A stretch of 64,000 bases of DNA, taken from contig CAJUKZ010000006.1 of assembly GCA_910586995.1 (NCBI GenBank), positions 47,862 to 111,861 of the forward strand. Direction: 5' to 3'. Below are positions 17,118 through 26,026 of the stretch, piece by piece; positions within the stretch are counted from its first letter, which is position 1, and every line of letters starts with the position of its first letter. A program made the position numbers and the translations under genes. Under the pieces are notes generated by a model. It was given only the letters and a program-made list of their open reading frames with translations. It searched no databases and was not told where the DNA came from. The DNA comes from an uncultured Muribaculaceae bacterium (lineage in GTDB: Bacteria; Bacteroidota; Bacteroidia; Bacteroidales; Muribaculaceae).

Positions 17118-17586
17118 GGTCTATACATTATTAATAATATCATATTTTATATATAGACATACATCATCGGGTGTTTCCCGCGGAATTTATAATCTCTATC
17201 AGACGTATCCCGCCGTATGGTGGGATACGTCTGTGAAAAGATGTTTAAGTTAGATAGTTAACTTAATGTCTGCGGTCTTGGTTAAAAAGGTTACAGAGGT
17301 GTTTCGGTTAACACTAATTAACTATAGCTGCCAATTTGTATGACATAATTTTTATATATTTGCATCGGAAATTAAATCAATATACCATGTTATGTGGCCT
17401 ATTAGTTTATATTTTCTTGCCAATAATAACCATCTAACTACCAATATTATCGAACAATCCTCTCTTATCACATTTGCTGACAGCGCATTGCCTGCCGTAA
17501 GGCTTGCCGTGTGTCTGTAATTTTTGTAAAAATTTTTTAACCTTATAATTCCATAATTATTGCACAACATTAAACGGTTTTCGCTT
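17118..17586. other. Long intergenic region between guaA and susC
   Basis: These 469 AT-rich bases have no supportable gene. They hold a weak inverted repeat after guaA (GTCTATA 17119-17125 with TATAGAC 17152-17158), and a perfect 11-base-pair hairpin AGACGTATCCC (17201-17211) / GGGATACGTCT (17222-17232) that lacks a U-tract on either side. They also hold the susC promoter (17335-17362) and a leader of about 220 bases. In that leader an imperfect hairpin (about 17479-17515) is followed by two T-runs (17521-17525, 17533-17538) and could act as an attenuator. Confidence 0.6.
17335..17362 (+). promoter_or_regulatory. Candidate promoter of the susC-susD-GH85 operon
   Basis: TATATTTG (17355-17362) fits the -7 consensus. 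A TTTG at 17335-17338 could be the -33, with a shorter-than-usual 16-base spacer, which may mean that an activator or alternative sigma factor is needed. Transcription from here leaves a leader of about 220 bases before susC. Confidence 0.5.
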
Positions 17587-20500
17587 ATGAATCGCACAGT
17601 GACAAGACTTTTAGCCCTGATGCTGCTGTTGTGTCCTTTTACGCTTCTCGCGCAGAAGGATGTCATCACAGTGACAGGTACTGTCGTCGACTCTTACGAC
17701 GAGCCTCTTATTGGTGTTAGCGTACTCGTCAAGGGTACTAACAACGGTATGTCCACCAATATTGACGGCGAATTTTCTTTGAAGGCATCTGTTGGAGATG
17801 TTCTTCAGTTCTCTTATGTAGGCTTCAAACCTCAGGAAGCTACCGTGACCGGTACTGCACCGATGCATATCGTTATGCAGGAAAACACTCAGGCTCTTGA
17901 GGAAGTGGTTGTTACCGCTATGGGTATCCGCCGTAAAGAAGCATCTCTGACCTACGCAACTCAGGAAGTGAAGGGTGAGGAACTCATGCGAGTTCAGGAC
18001 GCCAACTTCGTGAACGCCCTCGGTGGTAAGGTCGCAGGTGTCACCATCCAGCAGAGCGCAGGTGGTGCAGGTGGTGCATCCAAGATCCTCCTTCGTGGTA
18101 ACAAGTCAGTTATGGGTAACAATGCTCCCCTTATCGTTGTCGACGGTATTCCTATGACAAACGAAGTGGGTAAGGCTGCTGAAGGCCAGTTCCTTTCAGA
18201 TGCCTATGAGATGACATATGCCGGAACATCCGAAAGCGGCGACGCTCTCTCGCTGATCAACCCCGACGACATCGAAAGCATCAACGTCCTCAAGGGTGCT
18301 AACGCTGCCGCTCTTTACGGTTCGGCCGCTGCCAACGGTGTGCTTATGATCACCACAAAGAAAGGTAAGGAAGGTACACTTTCTATAACTGTAAACTCGA
18401 ATGTCACATTCGAGAAGCCTCTCATGACTCCGAAACTCCAGCGGGTGTACGGCGCTTCCATCATTGGCGGCACTACACTGAGCAATGATGCATGGGGTGG
18501 TAAACTCTCCGACATGACAGCAGCCGATCTCGCTTTTGAGGGCGCTAAGCTTACCAATAAAGCTTCAAATCAGGTTGATGACTTCTTCGGAACAGGTACT
18601 ACATGGAACAATGCAGTCAGCATCTCCGGCGGTACAGAGAAAGTGACATCTTTCTTCTCGTTCTCAAACAGCAACTCCGACGGTATGGTTCCGGGCAATA
18701 CATACAATCGTAACACATTCAGCTTCCGTCAGGGTTATAACCTGTTCGACAAGCGCCTGCGTATCGATGTTGCCCTTAACTACGTATATGCAAAGACTGT
18801 TAACCGTCCCGGTGGTGGTACGGTTATGAATCCCCTCTACGACCTCTATACAATGGCTCCCAATATCGACATGGGATATTACCGCAACAATTACAGCATT
18901 GCTGACGGTGCTTGGGAGACAAATAATATTTCGTTCTACAACACATCCGGCGACTTCATCAGCGGTCGTACTCAGCTCAGAGGCATGCAGCAGAATTGGG
19001 CATATCCTCTTACTGGTGGTCGTAACAACCCCTACTGGCTCACTAACGTGAACCGTTCGACACGTACAGATGAACGCATCTACGGCTACGCTACAGCTAA
19101 CTTCGAGATCATCCCCGGTCTTAATATCCAGGGCCGTTTGAATATGGACCGCGCCCGTCAGGAAGCAAACAGCAAGCGTTATGCTACAACTGCTAATCCT
19201 GTTGAATACGAGCGTTTCGGTATCTATAATCAGGACAAGTATGTCAGCACAGATATTTATGTTGATGCCCTCCTTTCTTATAACAAGACTTTCAAGGAAG
19301 ATTGGGATGTAAGCGCTACAGCTGGTTGGTCCGGCCACACTGTTACCGGTACATACCAGAACATCTACGGTAATGCCACATACCTCTCTAATGGTATGGA
19401 CAGCAGTATTTTCAATGCTCCTACCCTTGACGAAAAGACAGGTGTTTGGAAGAATGCTATGCTCATCAACTGCTTTGAACCTACCATCCAGTGGCTTAGC
19501 AACCCGACTAAGTATTCCAAGACTTCAAACTGGGACAAGGGTCTGTTCTTTACCGCTCAGCTCGGTTGGAAAGAGATGTTGTTCATCGAAGGTTCTTATC
19601 GTCAGGACTGGTACCGTGCATTCAAGCAGTTCTCTGACCGCGGTACTCCCGACAACTACGGATACTATTCTTTCGGTGTGAACACACTTGCTCACAAATA
19701 CCTTAAGCTTCCTGAAGTGATCACTTACCTTAAGGTTCGTGCTTCTTATTCAGAGGTAGGTAACTCAATTCCTAACGTTCTGTTCTCAACAGGTTCGATC
19801 GATAAGACTACAGGTGCTATGACAGCATCAAGCTACGGTTACTTCGACAATCCCCGTCCTGAAAAATCAAAATCTTTCGAGGCAGGCTACGACATCTCCT
19901 TCTTCAATAGCAACCTGATGTGGGATTTGACCTACTATCACACAGACCTTACCAACTCTTACTTCATTTCTTCGTCAACCGGTTCCAAGCAGAAGCCTGT
20001 AAATACAGGTCTTATCCGCAACCAGGGTATCGAAACCACTGTTACCTACAATCACATGTTCTCTCGTGATTGGATCTGGCGCACAGGTGTTAACTTCTCT
20101 TATAACCACAACCGTATCAAGAAGACTTTCAAGAAAGGTTCCGGTAAGTTTGACGAGAATGGCAATGAAATAATGGTTCCCGCCAAGATGGAGCAGAAAG
20201 TGGCCGCCGGTCATGTGCTCGTTCGCTACGAAGAAGGTGGCAGCTACGGTGATATGTATGCTCTCGATCTCCGTCGTAACGATGACGGCAGCATCTGGCT
20301 CTCACCGAAGACCGGTACACCTCAGCTCTCTACCACAAACTACGTTTACCTTGGTAACATGAACTCCAAGTTCAACCTTGGTTGGTCCAATACCATCAGC
20401 TGGAAGGATCTCTCTCTCTACTTCCTCATCAGCGGTCGTATCGGTGGTAAGACAATCTCTCTTACAGAAAGCTATCTTGACAACCTCGGTGTTTCTGCAC

Positions 20501-20907
20501 GTTCGGCAGCTGCACGTATAGAATCTGAGCAGAACAACATTGTATGGACATCACCCCGTACAGGCGCTACCAAGCCCGGTATGGTTATTGAGGGTGGTAC
20601 AATAGTCCCCATCCAGGAATACTATCAGACCGTAGGTGGTCAGTTCTATGCTCCCGACTACACATACGACGCAACCAACTTCCGTATGGCTGAGATTTCA
20701 TTGGGTTACACTGTCCGCAATCTCTTCCACGGCTTCATCAAGAGCCTGAATGTATCGGTTGTAGGACGTAACCTGTTCTTCATCTACAAAGATTCTCCTG
20801 TCGATCCCGACATCTCCCTCTCTACCAAGAACGGTCTTGGCGCGTTTGACGTATTCAACATGCCTTCGGTTCGTTCGTTCGGTATCAATCTTAAGCTTGA
20901 ATTCTAA
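17587..20907 (+). CDS. SusC/RagA-type TonB-dependent outer-membrane transporter
   Basis: A 1106-residue protein. The ATG at 17587 gives a clean signal peptide (MNRTVTRLLALMLLLCPFT, cut after LLAQ). An N-terminal carboxypeptidase-like regulatory domain (VTGTVVDSYDEPLIGV...SYVGF) comes first, then a TonB-box-like EEVVVTAMGI at about residue 105, a plug domain to about 235 (VVDGIP, AAALYGSAAANGVLMITTKKG), and a long beta-barrel ending in FGINLKLEF. SusC proteins import oligosaccharides or peptides across the outer membrane together with a SusD lid. Here susD follows by 20 bases, with two secreted GH85-like enzymes after it, which suggests a GlcNAc-containing N-glycan-type substrate. Confidence 0.95.
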   Translation: MNRTVTRLLALMLLLCPFTLLAQKDVITVTGTVVDSYDEPLIGVSVLVKGTNNGMSTNIDGEFSLKASVGDVLQFSYVGFKPQEATVTGTAPMHIVMQENTQALEEVVVTAMGIRRKEASLTYATQEVKGEELMRVQDANFVNALGGKVAGVTIQQSAGGAGGASKILLRGNKSVMGNNAPLIVVDGIPMTNEVGKAAEGQFLSDAYEMTYAGTSESGDALSLINPDDIESINVLKGANAAALYGSAAANGVLMITTKKGKEGTLSITVNSNVTFEKPLMTPKLQRVYGASIIGGTTLSNDAWGGKLSDMTAADLAFEGAKLTNKASNQVDDFFGTGTTWNNAVSISGGTEKVTSFFSFSNSNSDGMVPGNTYNRNTFSFRQGYNLFDKRLRIDVALNYVYAKTVNRPGGGTVMNPLYDLYTMAPNIDMGYYRNNYSIADGAWETNNISFYNTSGDFISGRTQLRGMQQNWAYPLTGGRNNPYWLTNVNRSTRTDERIYGYATANFEIIPGLNIQGRLNMDRARQEANSKRYATTANPVEYERFGIYNQDKYVSTDIYVDALLSYNKTFKEDWDVSATAGWSGHTVTGTYQNIYGNATYLSNGMDSSIFNAPTLDEKTGVWKNAMLINCFEPTIQWLSNPTKYSKTSNWDKGLFFTAQLGWKEMLFIEGSYRQDWYRAFKQFSDRGTPDNYGYYSFGVNTLAHKYLKLPEVITYLKVRASYSEVGNSIPNVLFSTGSIDKTTGAMTASSYGYFDNPRPEKSKSFEAGYDISFFNSNLMWDLTYYHTDLTNSYFISSSTGSKQKPVNTGLIRNQGIETTVTYNHMFSRDWIWRTGVNFSYNHNRIKKTFKKGSGKFDENGNEIMVPAKMEQKVAAGHVLVRYEEGGSYGDMYALDLRRNDDGSIWLSPKTGTPQLSTTNYVYLGNMNSKFNLGWSNTISWKDLSLYFLISGRIGGKTISLTESYLDNLGVSARSAAARIESEQNNIVWTSPRTGATKPGMVIEGGTIVPIQEYYQTVGGQFYAPDYTYDATNFRMAEISLGYTVRNLFHGFIKSLNVSVVGRNLFFIYKDSPVDPDISLSTKNGLGAFDVFNMPSVRSFGINLKLEF

Positions 20908-20927
20908 AAACGACAGATTTTAAAGAT

Positions 20928-22745
20928 ATGAAATTTAAATATTTTAGGCCTCTTTTGGCTGTGATTCCCTTGCTCGCGTTCACCTCTTGTCTGGACTTCG
21001 ATACTCCGGGTGATGAGCTTACCTCGGACACGGATATTATCGACCCTGAAGTGAAAAAGGGCGATGCTGATAAACTCGATTTCGAGACTACCTGCACTGA
21101 GGAAGAACTTGGGGAGGCTCTCTCCAATCTTGGAAGTAAGATCAGCATGATCCAGTCCGGTATCTACTATGCAATGGGTTCTAAGGACGGATCTCCGACC
21201 AATACCAACGCATATCAGTATTATGCAGGCATGACAATTATGCCATACGCAGGCTACTTTGTCAATGCACAAAGCTGGGACGGACGTTTTGTCAGCACCG
21301 GTAGCTACTATCAGGAATTCCTTGATGGTCCTTACGGACATTTTACTTCAGTAAAGAATCAGATCGCAAACTTCCTGAATGACGATAATGCCAACCTGCT
21401 TCCTGAGCTTAAGGCTGTGGCTCTGCTCGTCTTCGACTACTCTGCAATGCAGATGGTGGATATATATGGTTCTATCCCCTACACAAATCATAAGAGCAAT
21501 CAGGAAACCAACCCCTTCACATTCGACAAGGGCGAGGATATCTACGCTGCAGTTATTGCAAACTTGAATGACATCAATGCATGTCTTAAAGCTCACGTAA
21601 ACCGTCCCGACTGGTTCAAGGAACTGGCACAGGCAGTGCTTATGGATGTTGACGTGCTCACTACTGACAAGCAGTATGAGTCCTGGCGTCGTCTTGCCAA
21701 CTCGCTGAAGCTGCGTTACGCTATGCACTATGTTAAGTATGATGCTGCTCTCGCTCAGAAGTGGGCTGAGGAGGCTATTGCTGAGGGTGTGATCGAGAAC
21801 ATCGATCAGGAAGTTGGTCTTATGGCCCGCACTAGCGTTACCGGCAATCCTATCTTCGGTATCTCCGAGAGCTGGGGTGACTCGCGTTGCTGCGCTCAGT
21901 TCCACACTCTTTGCAAGTCTATGAACCACCCCTTCATTGATATCTGGTTCGGTGAGAATCCCGGAGCTATCGCAAATAGCGCAGATCCCAGCAAGGTTGT
22001 CCCTGCAAATACCCGTGTTATTCCTATCCGTGCAGGTGTAGCAATGCCTTCTGGTCAGGGTATTACCAACAACAAGATGTTCGCTTACTCAACATCTCGT
22101 AAGGATGGAGTTCTTGCTGACGGTTCTGTATACCACAGCAGTATCAACTTCGCTCCTCTCTACATGGTGAAGCTTTCAGAGGTAGAATTCCTCCGTGCCG
22201 AGGGCGCTCTCCGTGGTTGGAACATGGGTGCTGATGCTCGCACCTGGTATGAAAGAGGTATCCGCGACATGCAGATCGAGGACCGTACCAATGCTGAGGT
22301 AACGCTCAATTGGTCTGAGGTTGTCGATGACTACATGCAGCTCGAACATGCAGTTGACTATACTTATGAAGATCCTATGGATGAGTGGAATAACGAGAAA
22401 TCTCCCGTCACTATCGGTGTGAAGTGGAATGATTCGGATACTCCTGAAGTCAAGCTCGAGAAGATCATCACACAGAAGTATATCTCCATGTTCCCCAGCG
22501 AATGCTTCGAGGCGTGGGTTGATATCCGTCGCACAGGCTATCCCAAGCTTCTCTCTGTGGTAAATCTTGACGAATACTCAGATGGCTCTCTGTTCGATGG
22601 TGATATCATCCGCAAGGTTCCTCTCCCTGGTCGTGATACAGATGCTGGTCTTAACGATATTCTCAGTACAGGTATCGATGCACTCGGTGGCTCAGACACA
22701 CAGGGTACTCGCGTATTCTGGGACGTCGATGCTCCTAACTTCTAA
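20928..22745 (+). CDS. SusD/RagB-family nutrient-binding lipoprotein (SusD-like_2 type)
   Basis: A 605-residue outer-membrane lipoprotein with signal peptide and lipobox FTSC (Cys21) followed by acidic residues. The sequence shows SusD landmarks of the SusD-like_2 group: the helical TPR-like scaffold with LVFDYSAMQMVDIYGSIPYTN, the middle LRYAMHYVKYD segment, FLRAEGALRGWN, and the C-terminal ECFEAWVDIRRTGYPKL. SusD lids bind the glycan and close over the SusC barrel. It lies 20 bases after susC and is surely co-transcribed. The ligand is inferred from the adjacent GH85-like and GH20 enzymes. Confidence 0.93.
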   Translation: MKFKYFRPLLAVIPLLAFTSCLDFDTPGDELTSDTDIIDPEVKKGDADKLDFETTCTEEELGEALSNLGSKISMIQSGIYYAMGSKDGSPTNTNAYQYYAGMTIMPYAGYFVNAQSWDGRFVSTGSYYQEFLDGPYGHFTSVKNQIANFLNDDNANLLPELKAVALLVFDYSAMQMVDIYGSIPYTNHKSNQETNPFTFDKGEDIYAAVIANLNDINACLKAHVNRPDWFKELAQAVLMDVDVLTTDKQYESWRRLANSLKLRYAMHYVKYDAALAQKWAEEAIAEGVIENIDQEVGLMARTSVTGNPIFGISESWGDSRCCAQFHTLCKSMNHPFIDIWFGENPGAIANSADPSKVVPANTRVIPIRAGVAMPSGQGITNNKMFAYSTSRKDGVLADGSVYHSSINFAPLYMVKLSEVEFLRAEGALRGWNMGADARTWYERGIRDMQIEDRTNAEVTLNWSEVVDDYMQLEHAVDYTYEDPMDEWNNEKSPVTIGVKWNDSDTPEVKLEKIITQKYISMFPSECFEAWVDIRRTGYPKLLSVVNLDEYSDGSLFDGDIIRKVPLPGRDTDAGLNDILSTGIDALGGSDTQGTRVFWDVDAPNF

Positions 22746-22772
22746 TCCGAAATTATAATCGGAACAACCACA

Positions 22773-22795
22773 CCCGATGCCGCATTGGCGTCGGG
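22773..22795 (+). other. Intercistronic hairpin between susD and the first GH85-like gene
   Basis: A 9-base-pair stem, CCCGATGCC (22773-22781) with GGCGTCGGG (22787-22795, one G-U pair), has a 5-base loop. It is followed at a distance by a T-rich stretch. The position suggests a partial terminator or an mRNA end-stabiliser that lets susCD and the enzymes be expressed at different levels. Confidence 0.55.
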
Positions 22796-22868
22796 GCGGT
22801 TTCCTCTCATAATCTCTTACTCTCTAACTCTCTCACATTAAAAAACACATTTTTTAACCAACCTACAC

Positions 22869-25800
22869 ATGAAAAAATCTACTATTTTTGGTGCGGTGCT
22901 TGCAGCTCTCATTGCAGTTCCGCAGGTGCAGGCGGCTGACGATTACAGCAATCGTTACTACGACTTCTCTGAATGGCAGGATCAGAAGATTCTTGACCTG
23001 TTCATGAAAGCTGCTGAAGACGGCCGTATGTATCCGACTGATGCCGAGTTCGAAGCTGCCGGTTTCGACCCCATCGAACTCGAATTCAACCGTTCACACA
23101 CACTCCAGTCTGAGCTCCTTCCCGAAAAGAAGATTGTATCTTCTGCAATGTCGGACCGTCGTATGTGGTTCAACGTACCTACAGGCCAGGGTAAGCACGT
23201 GGCCGGTTTCCCCTCCGGAGAATTCCATAGCGACGTCTTCACCGGTTGGAACTATACCTGCTGCCAGGGCGGATGGAACCATCAGGCTTTCATGGCTCCC
23301 GGTGCATGGACAGCCGCAGCTCACAAGAATGGTTCGCAGATGATCGGCGGTATCTATTTCTTCGACTCTACTGGTGGTGATTCGACGCAGGCAATCAAGT
23401 GGCAGAGCCATATGAAGACGTTCACTACTAAGAACGCCGATGGTTCTTTCAAGTATCTTGACGCTGTTGTAAACTGTATCCTCTACTTGGGCTTCGATGG
23501 TATCCAGTACAATATGGAGGCCGGTACATGCTTCAGTTCTTATGACTCTACCCAGAAGGCTTTCCGTCAGTTCTGGCAGCAGGTGCGTAAGAAACTGGCT
23601 GAATATGGTGTAACCCTGTTTGTGGGTGCTTATCAGCCTTCATCTTCAATTTCTGCTACAAATGCGCAGTATTATGTAGGTACAGAGGCAGAAGGCCAGA
23701 TCTTCGACGTGTTCCTGAACTATGCGAGCAGCGCATTCAACTATGCTTCTGCAACCAATAACTACAATTATGCCAAGGCAGCTGTAGGTCATGGCCATGC
23801 CATCTATCAGGGCGTATGGTACAATAACCTTAACGCACGTGGCTGGGCTGACATGGTTAACAAGCAGATCGACATCGTACCCTGGGGCGAGCATTCTGTA
23901 AGCCGTCTGTTCGAATTCGTTCAGGGCAACTCTATCATGGAGCTTCAGGACCGCTACCAGTTAGTTACCGAGCGCTTCATGTCCGGTGGCAAGCAGCACC
24001 CGCTCGACCGTCCTGCAATGGAAAATGAAGGTAATACATTCCAGATTGAGGATGCAAGCCACAACGATGAGCAGCTCGCTACATGGGGCGGTATCGCCAG
24101 CATGCTTCCCGAACGCGCTGTCATCAAGCAGGATCTGCCTTTCAACACTAACTTCACAGTTGGTAACGGCGAATTCTACTTCTACAAGGGTAAGAAGACT
24201 CTCGGTTCATGGTACAACATGGGTCAGCAGGACTTCGTTCCTACCTACCGTTGGCTTGTTACTCCCGTCAACAATGAGACAACAGCAAGCCACGACCTGA
24301 CCGTTGCTTTCGACCATCGCGATGCTTATATCGGCGGTAATGCACTGAAACTTGCTAATGGTAAGGAAGAAGCTATCAATGCCGACGTGATCCTCTATCG
24401 CACCGAGCTTACCGTAGGTGGCTCAGTTTCCGCTACTCTTGCTGTTAAGAATGGTAAGGAAAATGCAAGCGACTCGCACCTGAAGCTCATCGTACGCAAG
24501 AAGGGTGCTACCAACTGGATCGAAGTTCCCTACGGCCAGATTTCCGGCAAGACATGGGAGAGCAAGAATCTTGAGGTAAGCGGTCTTGCATCAGGCGATG
24601 TTATCGAATATATCGGCTTCCGTGTTGAAGGCATGCCCGCAGGTGAGCATGTGTATGTAGGCCAGATGAAGCTCGACGACAACCGCACTATCGCATGTGC
24701 TCCTATCGACGCTACTTCTTTCATGGCTGACGTTCAGGACGAATCCAATAAGGATCTCAGCGTGCGTATGGCATGGAGCGTGAACGACGCAGGCTTCGAT
24801 TGCCCCGCCAAGGGTCGCGGTATGGTCTTCAACAGCGATGTTAAGGTCGACCACTTCGAAGTATTCTATAAGTTCGGCGCTAACGGTAAGGTAATGGAAG
24901 CAGGCCGCACAAGCACATGGCATGCCCTTATCCCCGGACTTGATGTATCCCAGAGCGAGGAAGACCTCTATGTAGGTGTACGCTCGGTTTCTATCGACCT
25001 CAAGAGCGCATCTCCTGTTGTATGGCAGCAGATCCAGCGTAACCCCAACGCAGGTGAGCGTCTGGTTGATATCTACGGTCAGGTATATGACGACCCCTAT
25101 TCTGACAATTGGAAGACAGCTATCACTAACCGATGGATTGAGAAATTCTCGACCACAGGTGCTTCAGGTGATCTGAACTATACTATGACTACCTGCCCGT
25201 ATTCTTTCGACGATCCTCTGGTAGGTTATAAGCATGCAGGTGAGACACTGACTATCGCGCCAAACGAAGAAGTGAAGTTCTTCATCAAGGGTAAAGTAAA
25301 CAGCGATGACATCAAGTATTGCAAGATCTGGATCTATCTTGATTATGACTGCAATGGAGACTTCTATGGCTCTGACGAAAAGATAATCAACATCGGTACT
25401 TCAAACCACGGTGCAGGCTATCCCGTAGGAAAAGAGAACCGTGATGATTTCGTGAACTCTGGTTACACAATTCCTGTCAAGATTCCTGCTGACGTAGTAC
25501 CGGGCAAGAGCCGTCTGCGTATTGTCTCCGGCGACGCATGGAAGACTATCCCCGGCCCGGTAGGTGCAATTCCTAAGGGTAACGCACTTGACTTCGACGT
25601 TGAAATTCTCGACAAGGGTCAGGAACCGCGTGCTGCTGCCGGTCTCTACACCGACCTCCAGGACGAAGGCGAGGCTGATGATGCAGTAGAAGTAGGCGTT
25701 GAGGACATCACCTTCGGCGACGAAAGCGCTAACATGAGCGTTTATCCCGCAGTGACAACCGACGTGATCAACTTCACAAGCGTTGAAAAGGCTTGGCTCT

Positions 25801-25940
25801 ACAATGTAGCCGGTCAGATGGTTAAGTACGTAGCTGCTCCTCAGGGTGCTGTCTCCGTAGCTGACCTCGCAAGCGGTGTATATGTAGTGAAGATGCAGAA
25901 CGGCAACGTGATGCGTTCTGCAAAGATCATCAAGAAGTAA
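22869..25940 (+). CDS. Secreted GH85-like endo-beta-N-acetylglucosaminidase with GEVED and T9SS sorting domains, copy 1
   Basis: A 1023-residue secreted protein with a signal peptide (residues 1-22). The N-terminal about 400 residues resemble GH85: VFTGWNYT, APGAWTAAAHKNG, then LGFDGIQYNMEAG, in which N215 and E217 match the Asn-x-Glu pair that GH85 uses for substrate-assisted cleavage of the chitobiose core of N-glycans. A galactose-binding-like beta domain follows (about 480-620), then a GEVED domain (DYDCNGDFYG, about 790-915) and a type IX secretion sorting domain (about 952-1023, ending GVYVVKMQNG...AKIIKK). Codon choice resembles that of susC/susD (GGT, CGT, GCT), suggesting high expression. 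GH85 membership is judged by eye and GH18-like function is not excluded. Confidence 0.78.
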   Translation: MKKSTIFGAVLAALIAVPQVQAADDYSNRYYDFSEWQDQKILDLFMKAAEDGRMYPTDAEFEAAGFDPIELEFNRSHTLQSELLPEKKIVSSAMSDRRMWFNVPTGQGKHVAGFPSGEFHSDVFTGWNYTCCQGGWNHQAFMAPGAWTAAAHKNGSQMIGGIYFFDSTGGDSTQAIKWQSHMKTFTTKNADGSFKYLDAVVNCILYLGFDGIQYNMEAGTCFSSYDSTQKAFRQFWQQVRKKLAEYGVTLFVGAYQPSSSISATNAQYYVGTEAEGQIFDVFLNYASSAFNYASATNNYNYAKAAVGHGHAIYQGVWYNNLNARGWADMVNKQIDIVPWGEHSVSRLFEFVQGNSIMELQDRYQLVTERFMSGGKQHPLDRPAMENEGNTFQIEDASHNDEQLATWGGIASMLPERAVIKQDLPFNTNFTVGNGEFYFYKGKKTLGSWYNMGQQDFVPTYRWLVTPVNNETTASHDLTVAFDHRDAYIGGNALKLANGKEEAINADVILYRTELTVGGSVSATLAVKNGKENASDSHLKLIVRKKGATNWIEVPYGQISGKTWESKNLEVSGLASGDVIEYIGFRVEGMPAGEHVYVGQMKLDDNRTIACAPIDATSFMADVQDESNKDLSVRMAWSVNDAGFDCPAKGRGMVFNSDVKVDHFEVFYKFGANGKVMEAGRTSTWHALIPGLDVSQSEEDLYVGVRSVSIDLKSASPVVWQQIQRNPNAGERLVDIYGQVYDDPYSDNWKTAITNRWIEKFSTTGASGDLNYTMTTCPYSFDDPLVGYKHAGETLTIAPNEEVKFFIKGKVNSDDIKYCKIWIYLDYDCNGDFYGSDEKIINIGTSNHGAGYPVGKENRDDFVNSGYTIPVKIPADVVPGKSRLRIVSGDAWKTIPGPVGAIPKGNALDFDVEILDKGQEPRAAAGLYTDLQDEGEADDAVEVGVEDITFGDESANMSVYPAVTTDVINFTSVEKAWLYNVAGQMVKYVAAPQGAVSVADLASGVYVVKMQNGNVMRSAKIIKK

Positions 25941-25963
25941 TTCTTGGAATTATCCTATAAACC

Positions 25964-25997
25964 ATGCCCCGCGGCTCTGTATGGAACCGCGGGGCAT
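25964..25997 (+). other. Intercistronic hairpin between the two GH85-like genes
   Basis: A perfect 11-base-pair GC-rich stem, ATGCCCCGCGG (25964-25974) with CCGCGGGGCAT (25987-25997), has a 12-base loop and is followed by only TTCTAC. The weak T-tail fits a leaky terminator or an RNA-stability element between the paralogues. An in-frame ATG in its left arm is not the start of the next gene. Confidence 0.6.
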
Positions 25998-26026
25998 TTC
26001 TACAAAAAGCTATATTTAACCTTAAA

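Noticed and set aside
17201..17232. The 17201-17232 hairpin as intrinsic terminator of guaA
   Set aside because: The 11-base-pair stem is perfect, but neither side has a T-run and it lies 84 bases past the stop codon.
17118..17586. A regulator or small gene in the guaA-susC gap
   Set aside because: Open frames there are short, AT-rich and lack start signals or motifs.
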